From an uncultured Pseudacidovorax sp. (GTDB lineage: Bacteria > Pseudomonadota > Gammaproteobacteria > Burkholderiales > Burkholderiaceae_C), in the NCBI RefSeq assembly GCF_913773995.1, contig NZ_CAJYES010000019.1, positions 1 to 52,061 on the forward strand: a stretch of 52,061 nt of DNA. Direction: 5' to 3'. The notes beneath the pieces were generated by a model. It saw only the letters and a program-made list of their open reading frames with translations. It had not been told where the DNA came from and did not search any database. A program made the position numbers and the translations under genes. This document shows positions 8,283 through 15,789 of the stretch, in pieces. Within the stretch, counting starts at the first letter, position 1; each line of letters starts with the position of its first letter.

Positions 8283-9149
8283 TCAGAACCCCGGGCGACG
8301 CCAGCGTGTGAGGCGGGACTCGACAGCCGCCAGCAGCCGGTCGAGCGCAAAGCCCACCACGCCGACCACCACCACGGCCGCCAACACCACGTCAAGCTGG
8401 AACAGCTGCCGCCCATAGACGATGAGGAAGCCGATGCCCTCGCTCGATGCCAGCAGCTCCACCACGACCAGCGCCAGCCAGGCGTGGGTGAAGCCATAGC
8501 GGATGCCATTCCAGATGGGCGCGAAGGACGCCGGGAACACCACCTTGGACAGCAGCTGCCAGCGGGTGAAGCGCAGCACGCGCGCCACCTCGATGTAGCG
8601 GGTGGGCACGCCCTGGATGCCCTTGAAGGTGTTGAGCGCCACCGGCACCAGCGCGGCCTTGGCGATCAGCAGCACCTTGAGCGTCTCGTCGATGCCCACC
8701 AGCAGCATCAAGAGCGGCAGCCAGCCCAGCACCGGGATCTGGCTGAAGGCCTTGAAGAAGGGGTAGACGTAATCCTTGAAGCGCGGCCACAGGCCCATCG
8801 CCACGCCCAGCGGCAGGCCGATGGCCGTGCCGGCCGCAAAGCCGGCCAGCACGCGGGCCAGGCTCACGCCCAGGTGCGGCCACAGCTCGCCGGTGCGCAC
8901 CAGGTCGACCAGCGTGGTCCAGACCGCGGCCGGGGCCGGCAGCACCTGCGGCGCCACCCAGGCCCGCTCGGCCGCCACCCACCAAAGCAGCAGGACCGCC
9001 AGCGGAAAGGGCCAGCCGGCCAGGCGCCACGCTGAAGCCTTCAGCCGCTGGCGCCAGGCCGAAGGTCCCGGCGCGGCACGCGCCGGCAGGGGAAGGTGCA
9101 GTGCCGGTGTGCTCATCGCGGGCAGAGAGGCAGGCAACTCGCCGCTCAC
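8283..9149 (-). CDS. ssuC: Sulfonate ABC transporter permease (second subunit)
   Basis: A 288-residue BPD_transp_1 permease with about six membrane segments and the coupling loop I-E-V-A-R-V-L-R-F-T-R-W-Q-L-L near residue 180, nearly identical to that of the next gene. The start taken is GTG at 9149, whose GTGA overlap with the upstream receptor stop implies coupling; an ATG at 9116 is the alternative and would leave a 29-bp gap. Neither has a strong ribosome site. Two similar permeases in a row suggest an ancient tandem duplication. Confidence 0.9.
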   Translation of the reverse strand: MSGELPASLPAMSTPALHLPLPARAAPGPSAWRQRLKASAWRLAGWPFPLAVLLLWWVAAERAWVAPQVLPAPAAVWTTLVDLVRTGELWPHLGVSLARVLAGFAAGTAIGLPLGVAMGLWPRFKDYVYPFFKAFSQIPVLGWLPLLMLLVGIDETLKVLLIAKAALVPVALNTFKGIQGVPTRYIEVARVLRFTRWQLLSKVVFPASFAPIWNGIRYGFTHAWLALVVVELLASSEGIGFLIVYGRQLFQLDVVLAAVVVVGVVGFALDRLLAAVESRLTRWRRPGF

Positions 9150-10114
9150 GCCAGGCCCGAGGCTGCGGCCTCCAGCACCTTGATCGGCTTCGGAATGAGC
9201 TTGAGGGCGTAGAAGGTGTCGGCGATCTGCTGCTGCTCGGCCAGGATGGCGCGGGTGATGGGGCCGGTGCCGAACTGCACCCGGGCGAAGGTGGTGTCCA
9301 CCACCGGCTTGGGCAGCCCCCAGATGGCCGCCAGCTCACCCGAGAAGGCATCGCGGTTAGCGGCGCCCCAGCTGTCGATGCGGGAGATCTCTTCGATCAG
9401 CACCTTGGTGATGTCACGGTTCTTCTCGGCATAGGGCAAGGACGAGAAGTAGTAGGCCCGGTTGCCCACCACGCCCGTGGCATCGGCCAGGATGCGGCCG
9501 CCCAGCGTCTTCTCGGCGGCGGCGAGGAAGGGGTCCCAGATCACCCAGGCGTCGATGGAACCCTTCTCGAAGGCCGCCCGCGCATCGGCCGGCGGCAGGA
9601 AGACCGACTGCACGTCGCCGTAGGCCAGGCCATGCTTCTCGAGCAGCTTGACCAGGAAGTAGTGGACGTTGCTGCCCTTGTTGTAGGCCACGCGCTTGCC
9701 CTTGAGGTCCGCCACGCTGCGGATGGGCGAATCCTTGGGCACGAGCACGGCCTCCGAAGCGGGCCGCGGCACCGTGGCCGCCACATAGGCCAGCGGCGCA
9801 CCTGCGGCCTGGGCAAAGATGGGCGGCGCTTCGCCCACGTCGCCGAAGTCGATGGAGCCGACATTCAGCGCCTCCAGTTGCACGGGGCCGGCCGTGAACT
9901 CGGTCCAGCTCACCTTGACGCCCAGCGGCGCGAGCCGCTGCTCCAGCGTGCCGCGGGCCTTGAGCAGGCTCAGGATGCCCTTCTGGTTGCCGATGCGCAG
10001 CTCGCGCGAAGCGGACTGGGCGAAGGCGGGTGCGCCGGCGAAGGCCACGCCGCCCGCAGCGGCAGTGCCCACCTGCAGCAGGCGACGGCGGGAAAGGGGA
10101 AGCGGGAAAGTCAT
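9146..10114 (-). CDS. ssuA: Aliphatic sulfonate-binding protein (SsuA-like)
   Basis: A 322-residue periplasmic receptor, first gene of the minus-strand sulfonate operon. The signal peptide begins P-L-S-R-R-R-L-L-Q-V-G, a twin-arginine-like motif. The mature part starts R-E-L-R-I-G-N-Q-K-G; G-S-I-D-F-G-D-V-G-E-A-P-P near residue 90, K-G-S-N-V-H-Y-F-L near 150 and W-V-I-W-D-P-F-L near 200 are hallmark SsuA segments. Downstream come two permeases and the ATPase. Upstream is a 251-bp region shared with the divergent tauD-like operon. Confidence 0.93.
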   Translation of the reverse strand: MTFPLPLSRRRLLQVGTAAAGGVAFAGAPAFAQSASRELRIGNQKGILSLLKARGTLEQRLAPLGVKVSWTEFTAGPVQLEALNVGSIDFGDVGEAPPIFAQAAGAPLAYVAATVPRPASEAVLVPKDSPIRSVADLKGKRVAYNKGSNVHYFLVKLLEKHGLAYGDVQSVFLPPADARAAFEKGSIDAWVIWDPFLAAAEKTLGGRILADATGVVGNRAYYFSSLPYAEKNRDITKVLIEEISRIDSWGAANRDAFSGELAAIWGLPKPVVDTTFARVQFGTGPITRAILAEQQQIADTFYALKLIPKPIKVLEAAASGLA

Positions 10115-10197
10115 GTCGGAACAGGCGCTCGCAGCAAGGAAGGGATGCGGATTCTTGGGCCGCCTGCCTTGCTTGGGAAACGCGCAGTTCTCAGGTT

Positions 10198-10280
10198 CTT
10201 ATGCGCAAAGCGAGCAACGCAATGCGGGCCCGAAGGCTCGCATCGGACCGACGCCGCTTGTTGCTCGATCTACGCATAAG
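10198..10280. promoter_or_regulatory. 21-nt imperfect inverted arms in the shared sulfonate control region
   Basis: Between the divergent sulfonate operons, 10198-10218 (CTTATGCG, 5 nt, CGAGCAAC) is repeated in inverted orientation at 10260-10280 (GTTGCTCG, 5 nt, CGCATAAG). The arms match at 18 of 21 positions and their inner ends are 41 nt apart. This geometry suits two facing half-sites for a regulator of both operons, such as a CysB/Cbl/SsuR-type LysR protein. Symmetry is seen; the regulator is inferred, and none is encoded nearby. Confidence 0.55.
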
Positions 10281-10306
10281 CAAATTCGTTTTCCGCTTTA
10301 GATGAT

Positions 10307-10324
10307 TCGCTTGTTTGCAAGCGA
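10307..10324. promoter_or_regulatory. Short palindrome upstream of the tauD-like gene
   Basis: TCGCTTG-TTTG-CAAGCGA, 7-bp perfect arms, 42 bp before the ATG at 10366. It follows an AT-richer stretch (10281-10306) that is the best promoter candidate for the plus-strand operon. It could be an operator or a hairpin in the leader. Confidence 0.4.
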
Positions 10325-10365
10325 GAACTCTGTCGTTCCCGCATCGAAGGTGCGTCCCTAGAGTC

Positions 10366-11304
10366 ATGCCCATCGCCACCGCCCGGTGGCCCCGACCCGA
10401 CGCCCTGGCCATGACCGCCCACGCCCTTCTCGACGACGCCCATTCCCTGCTGCAGGACTTCGACATCCGCCCGCTGCCCGGCAGCTTTGCCGCCGAGGTG
10501 GTGGGACTCGACCTCGGCCGGCCGCTGCTCGCCGACGACTTCGACCGCATCCGCCGCGCGCACTTGGCGCACCCCGTGCTCGTGTTCCGCGACCAGCGCA
10601 TCACGCCGGCCCAGCATGTGGCGTTCAGCCGCCGCTTCGGGCCGCTGCAGATCCATGTGCAGAAGAAGTTCCAGCTCGCCGGCCATCCCGAAGTGCTGAT
10701 CGTCTCCAACATCAAGGAGAACGGCGCGCCCATCGGACTGGGCGATGCCGGCCACTTCTGGCACTCGGACCTGTCGTACAAGGAAAAGCCCAGCCTGGGT
10801 TCCCTGTTGCATGCGCAGGTGCTTCCGGCCGAAGGCGGGGACACGCTCTTCGCCGACCAGCATGCCGCCTGGGAGACGCTGCCCGCGCCGCTGAAGGACC
10901 GCGTGGCCGCGCTGCAGGCCGAGCACAGCTATCTGGCCAAGTACGAGGAGCTGCGCGCCCGCAGCCCGTGGCGTCCGGCCCTCACGGCGGCACAACTCGA
11001 CGAGGTCAGGCCCGTGGTGCATCCGGTGGTGCGCACCCACCCCGAGACGGGCCGCAAGGCGCTCTTCGTCAGCGAGCACTTCACCACGCGCATCGTGGAC
11101 CTGCCCGAGGCAGAGAGCCAGGCGTTGCTGGCCGAGCTGTTCGCGCACAGCACGCAGCCCGCGCTGCAGTACTGCCACCAGTGGCAGCCGCACGACCTGG
11201 TGTTCTGGGACAACCGCTCGGTCACGCACCTGGCCGCAGGCACGCCCGACCACCTGCCGCGCAAGCTGTTCCGCACCACCATCGAGGGCGACCAGCCCTT
11301 CTGA
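10366..11304 (+). CDS. tauD: TauD-like taurine/sulfonate dioxygenase
   Basis: A 312-residue Fe(II)/2-oxoglutarate dioxygenase of the TauD/TfdA family. The iron motif is in F-W-H-S-D-L-S-Y, the distal His in N-R-S-V-T-H-L-A-A-G and the 2-oxoglutarate Arg in R-K-L-F-R-T-T-I-E-G near the C-terminus. The start chosen is the ATG at 10366; a second ATG at 10411 (M-T-A-H-A-L-L) is equally possible because neither has a clear ribosome site. It heads a plus-strand operon with two receptors, an ATPase and a permease, so substrate uptake and desulfonation are encoded together. It is only distantly similar to the other dioxygenase in the window. Confidence 0.9.
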   Translation: MPIATARWPRPDALAMTAHALLDDAHSLLQDFDIRPLPGSFAAEVVGLDLGRPLLADDFDRIRRAHLAHPVLVFRDQRITPAQHVAFSRRFGPLQIHVQKKFQLAGHPEVLIVSNIKENGAPIGLGDAGHFWHSDLSYKEKPSLGSLLHAQVLPAEGGDTLFADQHAAWETLPAPLKDRVAALQAEHSYLAKYEELRARSPWRPALTAAQLDEVRPVVHPVVRTHPETGRKALFVSEHFTTRIVDLPEAESQALLAELFAHSTQPALQYCHQWQPHDLVFWDNRSVTHLAAGTPDHLPRKLFRTTIEGDQPF

Positions 11305-11312
11305 TCATCCCA

Positions 11313-11330
11313 GGCGGCCCAGCGGCCGCC
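11313..11330. repeat. Small perfect hairpin between tauD-like gene and receptor
   Basis: GGCGGCC-CAGC-GGCCGCC, 7-bp perfect arms, lying 9 bases after the dioxygenase stop and 90 bases before the receptor start. No T-tract follows, so it is more likely an mRNA-stability or processing hairpin that lets the receptor be expressed at a higher level than a true terminator. Confidence 0.35.
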
Positions 11331-11420
11331 TCCCTCGGGCGACAGGGACGGAAAGACGGCCACAGGTCCGTCATCCGCAGAAGTCCCGCGCCCGTCCGCC
11401 ACATCCTGGAGAGGAAGCCC

Positions 11421-12431
11421 ATGAAACCCATCACCCGCCGCCTGGCCGCGCTGCTCACCGCCGCCGGCCTGGTCACCGCCTCGCTGGCCGCCCATGCCGA
11501 AGGCCAGATCCGCATCGCCCAGCAGTTCGGCATCGTCTACCTGCTGCTGAACGTGGCGCAGGAGCAGAAGCTCATCGAGAAGCACGCGAAGGCCGCGGGC
11601 ATCGACGCCAAGGTCGAGTTCCTGCAGCTGTCGGGCGGCTCGGCCGTCAACGACGCGCTGCTGTCGGGCAGCATCGACATCGCGGGCGCCGGCGTCGGCC
11701 CGCTGTTCACGCTGTGGGACCGCACCAAGGGGCGCCAGAACGTGAAGGGCGTGGCTTCGCTGGGCAACTTTCCCTACTACCTGGTCACCAACAACCCGAA
11801 CGTGAAGTCCATTGCCGACTTCACCGACAAGGACCGCATCGCGCTGCCGGCCGTCGGCGTGTCGGTGCAGTCCCGCGTGCTGCAACTGGCCTCGGCCAAG
11901 CTGTGGGGCGACAAGGACTTCGCGCGGCTCGACAAGATCAGCGTCGCGCTGCCGCATCCGGATGCCGCCGCGGCCATCATCAAGGGCGGCACCGAGATCA
12001 CGGGCCACTTCGGCAACCCGCCCTTCCAGGAGCAGGAACTGGCCGGCAATCCCAATGCCCGGATCGTGCTCAATTCCTATGATGTGCTGGGCGGGCCGTC
12101 GTCGGCCACGGTGCTGTACGCCACCGAGAAATTCCGGGCCGAGAACCCCAAGACCTACAAGGCCTTCGTGGCCGCGCTGGACGAGGCGGCCCAGTTCATC
12201 CGCAGCCAGCCCGAGCAGGCGGCTGACATCTACCTGAAGGTGAGCGGCGCCAAGACCGACCGCGCGCTGCTGCTGAAGATCATCAGGAACCCCGAGGTGC
12301 AGTTCAAGACCGAGCCGCAGAACACGCTGGCGCTGGGCCAGTTCATGCACCGCGTGGGCGCCATCAAGAACCAGCCGCAGTCGGTGAAGGACTATTTCTT
12401 CGACGACGTGCTCGATGCCCAATCCAACTGA
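11421..12431 (+). CDS. ABC substrate-binding protein (sulfonate/taurine type)
   Basis: A 336-residue periplasmic receptor with a Sec signal (M-K-P-I-T-R-R-L... ending A-H-A-E) and a GGAGAGG ribosome site. Key segments are I-R-I-A-Q-Q-F-G-I near residue 30, L-L-S-G-S-I-D-I-A-G-A-G-V-G near 75 and the C-terminal V-K-D-Y-F-F-D-D. It is the intact paralogue of the next gene, which is disrupted. Both belong to the NMT1/TauA-like superfamily; sulfonate is the likeliest ligand because of the neighbouring dioxygenase and ABC genes. Confidence 0.88.
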   Translation: MKPITRRLAALLTAAGLVTASLAAHAEGQIRIAQQFGIVYLLLNVAQEQKLIEKHAKAAGIDAKVEFLQLSGGSAVNDALLSGSIDIAGAGVGPLFTLWDRTKGRQNVKGVASLGNFPYYLVTNNPNVKSIADFTDKDRIALPAVGVSVQSRVLQLASAKLWGDKDFARLDKISVALPHPDAAAAIIKGGTEITGHFGNPPFQEQELAGNPNARIVLNSYDVLGGPSSATVLYATEKFRAENPKTYKAFVAALDEAAQFIRSQPEQAADIYLKVSGAKTDRALLLKIIRNPEVQFKTEPQNTLALGQFMHRVGAIKNQPQSVKDYFFDDVLDAQSN

Positions 12432-13106
12432 CATGACCTCGCTTCATCGAAGGAACCTTCTCAAGGCCGGCGCCGCTGCCGCCCTGGGCATGGGCGCAGT
12501 GGCGGCCCGCGCCGAAGGGCGCATCCGCATCGCGCAGCAGTTCGGCATCGGCTACCTTCTGCTGGACGTGGTGCGCGACCGCAAGCTTATCGAGAAGCAC
12601 GCCAAGGCCCTGGGTGTGCCGGTGGTCGAGGTGGAGTGGTCGTCGATCTCTGGCGCCACGGCCATGAACGAGGCCCTGCTGGCCGGCTCGCTGGACATCG
12701 TCTCGGCCGGCGTGCCGCCCATGCTCACGATGTGGGACCGAACGCGCGGCCGCCAGAACGTCAAGGCCGTTGCCGCGCTGGGCGCGCTGCCCAACTACCT
12801 GCTGAGCAACAACCCGCAGGTGCGCACGCTGAAGGACCTGGGCCCCAGGGACCGCATCGCGGTGCCTGCGGCCGGCGTGGGCTTTCAGTCGCGCGTGCTG
12901 CAGATCGAGGCGGCGCGCGTGTTCGGCCGCGAGAACTTCAAGCGCCTGGACGACATCTCGGTCAGCCTGCCACATCCGGATGCGACGGCGGCGCTGATCA
13001 AGGGCGGCTCGGAGATCAACACGCATTTCTCCAGCGCGCCGTTCTACTACCAGGCCCTGGCCGCCAACCCGGCGGTGCACAAGGTGATCAGCAGCTACGA
13101 CATTTT

Positions 13107-13136
13107 GGGCCTGTTAGCGCTATGCAAGGGGTCGCG
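13107..13136 (+). repeat. Left terminal inverted repeat of the element
   Basis: Thirty bases beginning GGGCCTGTTAGCGC and ending GGGGTCGCG. The reverse complement is found at 13340-13370 with a single-base insertion. Confidence 0.85.
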
Positions 13137-13232
13137 AAGCGCATCACAGCCCGCCCATCAAGGCGCGCGACGCCGTGCGTGTGTTCACACGCACAAGGAG
13201 CGCAACGCCGAGGGGCGGGCTGTGATGCGCTT
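13137..13232. repeat. First hairpin lobe of the element
   Basis: AAGCGCATCACAGCCCGCCC (13137-13156) pairs perfectly over 20 bases with 13213-13232. The loop holds a second perfect hairpin, GTGCGTGTG-TT-CACACGCAC (13175-13194). Confidence 0.85.
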
Positions 13233-13240
13233 CCCTTCGG

Positions 13241-13340
13241 GTTGCGCCGCGAAGGGGCCGTCTGCGGCGTTGCCAGCGCTTGCAAGGCCTCGGCCTTGCT
13301 GCGCGCAGGCGCCTTGCATCCAGCCCCTTTGCGACGCAAC
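13241..13340. repeat. Second hairpin lobe of the element
   Basis: GTTGCGCCGCGAAGGGG (13241-13257) pairs with 13324-13340 at 15 of 17 positions, and the loop again contains a perfect inner hairpin, GCAAGGCC-TC-GGCCTTGC (13282-13299). The two lobes are therefore built alike but differ in sequence. Confidence 0.8.
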
Positions 13341-13370
13341 GCGATCCCCTTGCATAGCGCTAACAGGCCC
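13340..13370 (-). repeat. Right terminal inverted repeat of the element
   Basis: Thirty-one bases beginning CGCGATCCCC and ending GCGCTAACAGGCCC, the inverted copy of 13107-13136. It is followed by TAGGC, where the receptor reading frame resumes. Confidence 0.85.
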
Positions 13371-13781
13371 TAGGCGGGCCGGCGACCTTCAACGTGCTCT
13401 ACACCACGCAGAAGTACCGCGACGAGAACCGCCTGGTCTACAAGGCCTTCTACAACGCGCTGGTGGAGGCCGAGCAGTTCGTCAAGGCCGACAAGGCCGC
13501 CGCGGCGGACATCTTCATCCGCGTGCAGAACTCCCGGCTCGACCCGGCCCTGGTGCGGCGCATCGTCGAGGACCCGGAGAACGACTTCACCGTCTCGCCG
13601 CAGCGCAGCCAGGTCTATGCCGACGAGCTGTTCAAGCTGGGCGTGCTGCGCAACCAGGCCGCCTCGTGGAAGGACTTCTTCTTCGAGGAGGCGTGGAGCC
13701 GGCCGGGCAGTTGATGCTGCTCGCCCTGCCGCTCGCCCCTGTCCGACCGCCCCGCTCCCCCTTTTCCTCTTCGCCTCTGCC

Positions 13782-14678
13782 ATGACCGCCGCTGCCACAG
13801 CCACCCTGCGTGCCGCGCCTGCGCCGGCCCGCGCCGCCGCCCCCCTTCCCCGAAGCCAGCCCGGCCGGCCCGCGGCCGACACCGCCAGCGCCGCCGCCCT
13901 GCTGCAGGTGCAGGGCGTGAGCCTGGAGTACCGCACGCCCGAGCACGTGGTTCGCGCCACCCACCAGGTCAGCTTCGATGTACACCAGGCCGAGCGCTTC
14001 GTGCTGCTGGGCCCTTCGGGCTGCGGCAAGAGCACGCTGCTCAAGGCCATCGCCGGCTTCATCCCGCCCGCCGAGGGCGAGATCCACCTGGACGGCCGAC
14101 GCGTCCAGGGCCCCGGCCCGGACCGCATCGTCGTGTTCCAGGAGTTCGACCAGCTGCCGCCCTGGAAGACGGTCAAACAGAACGTGATGTTCCCGCTGCT
14201 GGCCTCGCGCACGCTGGGCCGGCGCGAAGCCGAGGAGCGCGCCCTGCACTGGCTGGACCGCGTGGGCCTGTCCCGCTTTGCCGACGTGCATCCGCATCAG
14301 CTGTCGGGCGGCATGAAGCAGCGCGTGGCCATCGCCCGTGCCCTGGCCATGCAGCCGCGCGTCCTGCTGATGGACGAGCCCTTCGCCGCGCTGGATGCGC
14401 TCACGCGCCGCCGCATGCAGGAAGAGCTGCTGGCCCTGTGGGAAGAGCTGCGCTTCACCCTGCTCTTCGTCACCCATTCCATCGAGGAGGCGCTGGTGGT
14501 GGGCAGCCGCATCGCGCTGCTGTCGCCGCACCCGGGCCGCATGCGGGCCGAGATCAACAGCCACGGCTTCGACCTGGCCAGCCAGGGCAGCCCCGCGTTC
14601 CAGGCCACGGCCCAGCGCATCCACCACCTGCTGTTCGACGCGCCGCCGCACGGCGTCCACGGAGACCATCCGCAATGA
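13782..14678 (+). CDS. Sulfonate/taurine-type ABC transporter ATPase
   Basis: A 298-residue ABC ATPase. After an Ala/Pro-rich N-terminal extension of about 40 residues come Walker A G-P-S-G-C-G-K-S-T, Q-loop V-F-Q-E-F-D-Q-L-P-P-W, signature L-S-G-G-M-K-Q-R-V and Walker B V-L-L-M-D-E-P-F-A-A-L-D, then switch His in V-T-H-S-I-E-E-A. The extension is unusual for the family. Its ATGA overlaps the permease start, and it follows the two receptor genes, so it belongs to the same operon. Confidence 0.93.
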   Translation: MTAAATATLRAAPAPARAAAPLPRSQPGRPAADTASAAALLQVQGVSLEYRTPEHVVRATHQVSFDVHQAERFVLLGPSGCGKSTLLKAIAGFIPPAEGEIHLDGRRVQGPGPDRIVVFQEFDQLPPWKTVKQNVMFPLLASRTLGRREAEERALHWLDRVGLSRFADVHPHQLSGGMKQRVAIARALAMQPRVLLMDEPFAALDALTRRRMQEELLALWEELRFTLLFVTHSIEEALVVGSRIALLSPHPGRMRAEINSHGFDLASQGSPAFQATAQRIHHLLFDAPPHGVHGDHPQ

Positions 14679-15553
14679 GCGCCCTCCTCCCCCCGCTGCC
14701 GCCCGTGCGGCCCGAGTACGAACACGCGCTCGAACCCTTCACCGCCAGCGCCGTCGAGCGGCCCCTGCCGTGGACCACGCGGCTGTGGCGCCAGGCCTGG
14801 CTGCGCAAGGGCCTGATCCTGCTGGCGCTTGCCCTGATCTGGGAGCTGGTCGCCCGCTGGCAGGACAACGACCTGCTGCTGCCCACGGCCAGCGCCACGG
14901 CGCGCGCGCTCATCCAGGGCCTCGCCAGCGGCGAGCTGGTGGCCAAGACCGCCATCTCGCTGGGCGTGCTGGTGCAGGGCTACGCACTGGGCGTGGGCCT
15001 GGCCTTCCTGCTGACCTCGCTGGCCGTGTCCACCCAGCTGGGCCGCGACCTGCTGAGCACGCTGACCTCGATGTTCAACCCGCTGCCGGCCATCGCCCTG
15101 CTGCCGCTGGCGCTGCTGTGGTTCGGCCTGGGGCAGGGCAGCCTGATCTTCGTGCTGGTGCATTCGGTGCTGTGGCCGCTGGCACTCAACACCTATGCGG
15201 GCTTCCAGGCCGTGCCCGAGACGCTGCGCATGGCGGGCCGCAACTACGGCCTGCGGGGCCTGCGCTATGTGCTGCAGATCCTGGTGCCGGCGGCGCTGCC
15301 GGCGATCCTCTCCGGCCTGAAGATCGGCTGGGCCTTCGCCTGGCGCACGCTGATCGCGGCCGAGCTGGTGTTCGGCGCCAGCTCGGGCAAGGGCGGCCTG
15401 GGCTGGTTCATCTTCCAGAACCGCAACGAGCTCTACACCGACCGCGTGTTCGCCGGTCTGGCGCTGGTGGTCATCATCGGCCTGCTGGTGGAAGGGCTGG
15501 GCTTCGCCACGCTGGAGCGGCTGACGGTGCGCAAGTGGGGCCAGCAGCGGTGA
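14675..15553 (+). CDS. Sulfonate/taurine-type ABC transporter permease
   Basis: A 292-residue permease of the BPD_transp_1 fold with about six membrane segments (first at residues 40-58) and a coupling loop R-M-A-G-R-N-Y-G-L-R-G-L near residue 185. A cytoplasmic N-terminal arm of about 38 residues precedes the first segment. The ATG overlaps the stop of the ATPase gene by 4 bp. It is the last gene of the tauD-like operon, and unlike the minus-strand operon there is only one permease, implying a homodimeric channel. Confidence 0.92.
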   Translation: MSALLPPLPPVRPEYEHALEPFTASAVERPLPWTTRLWRQAWLRKGLILLALALIWELVARWQDNDLLLPTASATARALIQGLASGELVAKTAISLGVLVQGYALGVGLAFLLTSLAVSTQLGRDLLSTLTSMFNPLPAIALLPLALLWFGLGQGSLIFVLVHSVLWPLALNTYAGFQAVPETLRMAGRNYGLRGLRYVLQILVPAALPAILSGLKIGWAFAWRTLIAAELVFGASSGKGGLGWFIFQNRNELYTDRVFAGLALVVIIGLLVEGLGFATLERLTVRKWGQQR

Positions 15554-15560
15554 CATGAAA

Positions 15561-15660
15561 GGCACCCCCATGCCGCTTCGCGGCTCCCCCTCCCTTGCGC
15601 CTTCGGCTTGGAGAGGGGGCACCCGGAGGCCTGGCAAAGCCAGTTCCTCGGGTGCCCTGG
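15561..15660. terminator. Double GC-rich hairpin downstream of the sulfonate operon
   Basis: CCCCCTC (15586-15592) pairs with GAGGGGG (15613-15619), directly followed by GGCACCCG (15618-15625) pairing with CGGGTGCC (15649-15656), with an inner CTGGC/GCCAG stem. The pair of hairpins lies just after the last gene and before the MarR promoter, so termination is likely. The style recalls dispersed intergenic repeats of Burkholderiales. Confidence 0.5.
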
Positions 15661-15762
15661 CGTGGCCTGCTCCGCGGCCATTCGATCATTGGCGTTGCGC
15701 CGTGGACGGCGCATGGACCTGCGCGAAGCGAGCCCAGCCCGCGGTGAAGACCGCCTCATCGA

Positions 15763-15778
15763 CAAGGGTTAACCCTTG
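15763..15778. promoter_or_regulatory. Perfect 16-bp palindrome upstream of the MarR gene
   Basis: CAAGGGTTAACCCTTG is its own reverse complement. It lies 42 bp before the MarR-type start codon at 15820 and just before a second palindrome. A good candidate operator for autoregulation of the efflux operon. Confidence 0.55.
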
Positions 15779-15789
15779 CTTGTCGGCAA

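Larger units (their letters stand above)
13107..13370. mobile_element. 264-bp MITE-like element with ~30-bp terminal inverted repeats
   Basis: The insert starts GGGCCTGTTAGCGCTATGCA (13107 onward) and ends with the inverted copy at 13340-13370; the first 25 bases match perfectly and 30 of 31 overall, with one extra base in the right arm. Inside are two hairpin lobes, 13137-13232 and 13241-13340. There is no transposase, and no long frame of its own. Size, terminal repeats, gene interruption and lack of coding capacity fit a non-autonomous miniature element. The target duplication is unclear: with a net insertion of 265, only T-x-GGC (13106-13110 versus 13371-13375) matches. Confidence 0.82.
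12433..13714 (+). pseudogene. Second ABC receptor gene, disrupted by a 264-bp inserted element
   Basis: The 5' part (12433-13106) encodes a signal sequence (H-R-R-N-L-L-K-A-G) and about 224 residues closely parallel to the preceding receptor, ending S-S-Y-D-I-L. The rest of the protein resumes at 13373 with G-G-P-A-T-F-N-V-L-Y-T-T and runs to the TGA at 13714 (W-K-D-F-F-F-E-E-A). The paralogue has S-Y-D-V-L-G-G-P in the same place, so nothing but the inserted DNA interrupts the protein. Net insertion is 265 bases, one more than a multiple of three, so the upstream frame continues out of frame to 13785. The gene is very probably inactive as a receptor. Confidence 0.88.

Noticed and set aside
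5961-9035. A 1024-residue plus-strand open frame
   Set aside because: It lies opposite the TauD-like, ATPase and permease genes, is rich in Gly, Arg, His and Gln with no domain, and is a GC-driven shadow.
10191-10844. A 217-residue minus-strand frame across the divergent control region
   Set aside because: It runs antisense to the tauD-like gene and has no family features.
13107-13370. Resemblance of the element ends to integron attC sites
   Set aside because: GTTAG and CTAAC occur at the ends, but in the opposite order to attC (which has AAC left and GTT right) and without the GTTRRRY match; no integrase is nearby.
13107-13370. Element as a CRISPR array or a coding insert
   Set aside because: There are no regularly spaced direct repeats; the open frames through it have no domain and follow from high GC and palindromy.
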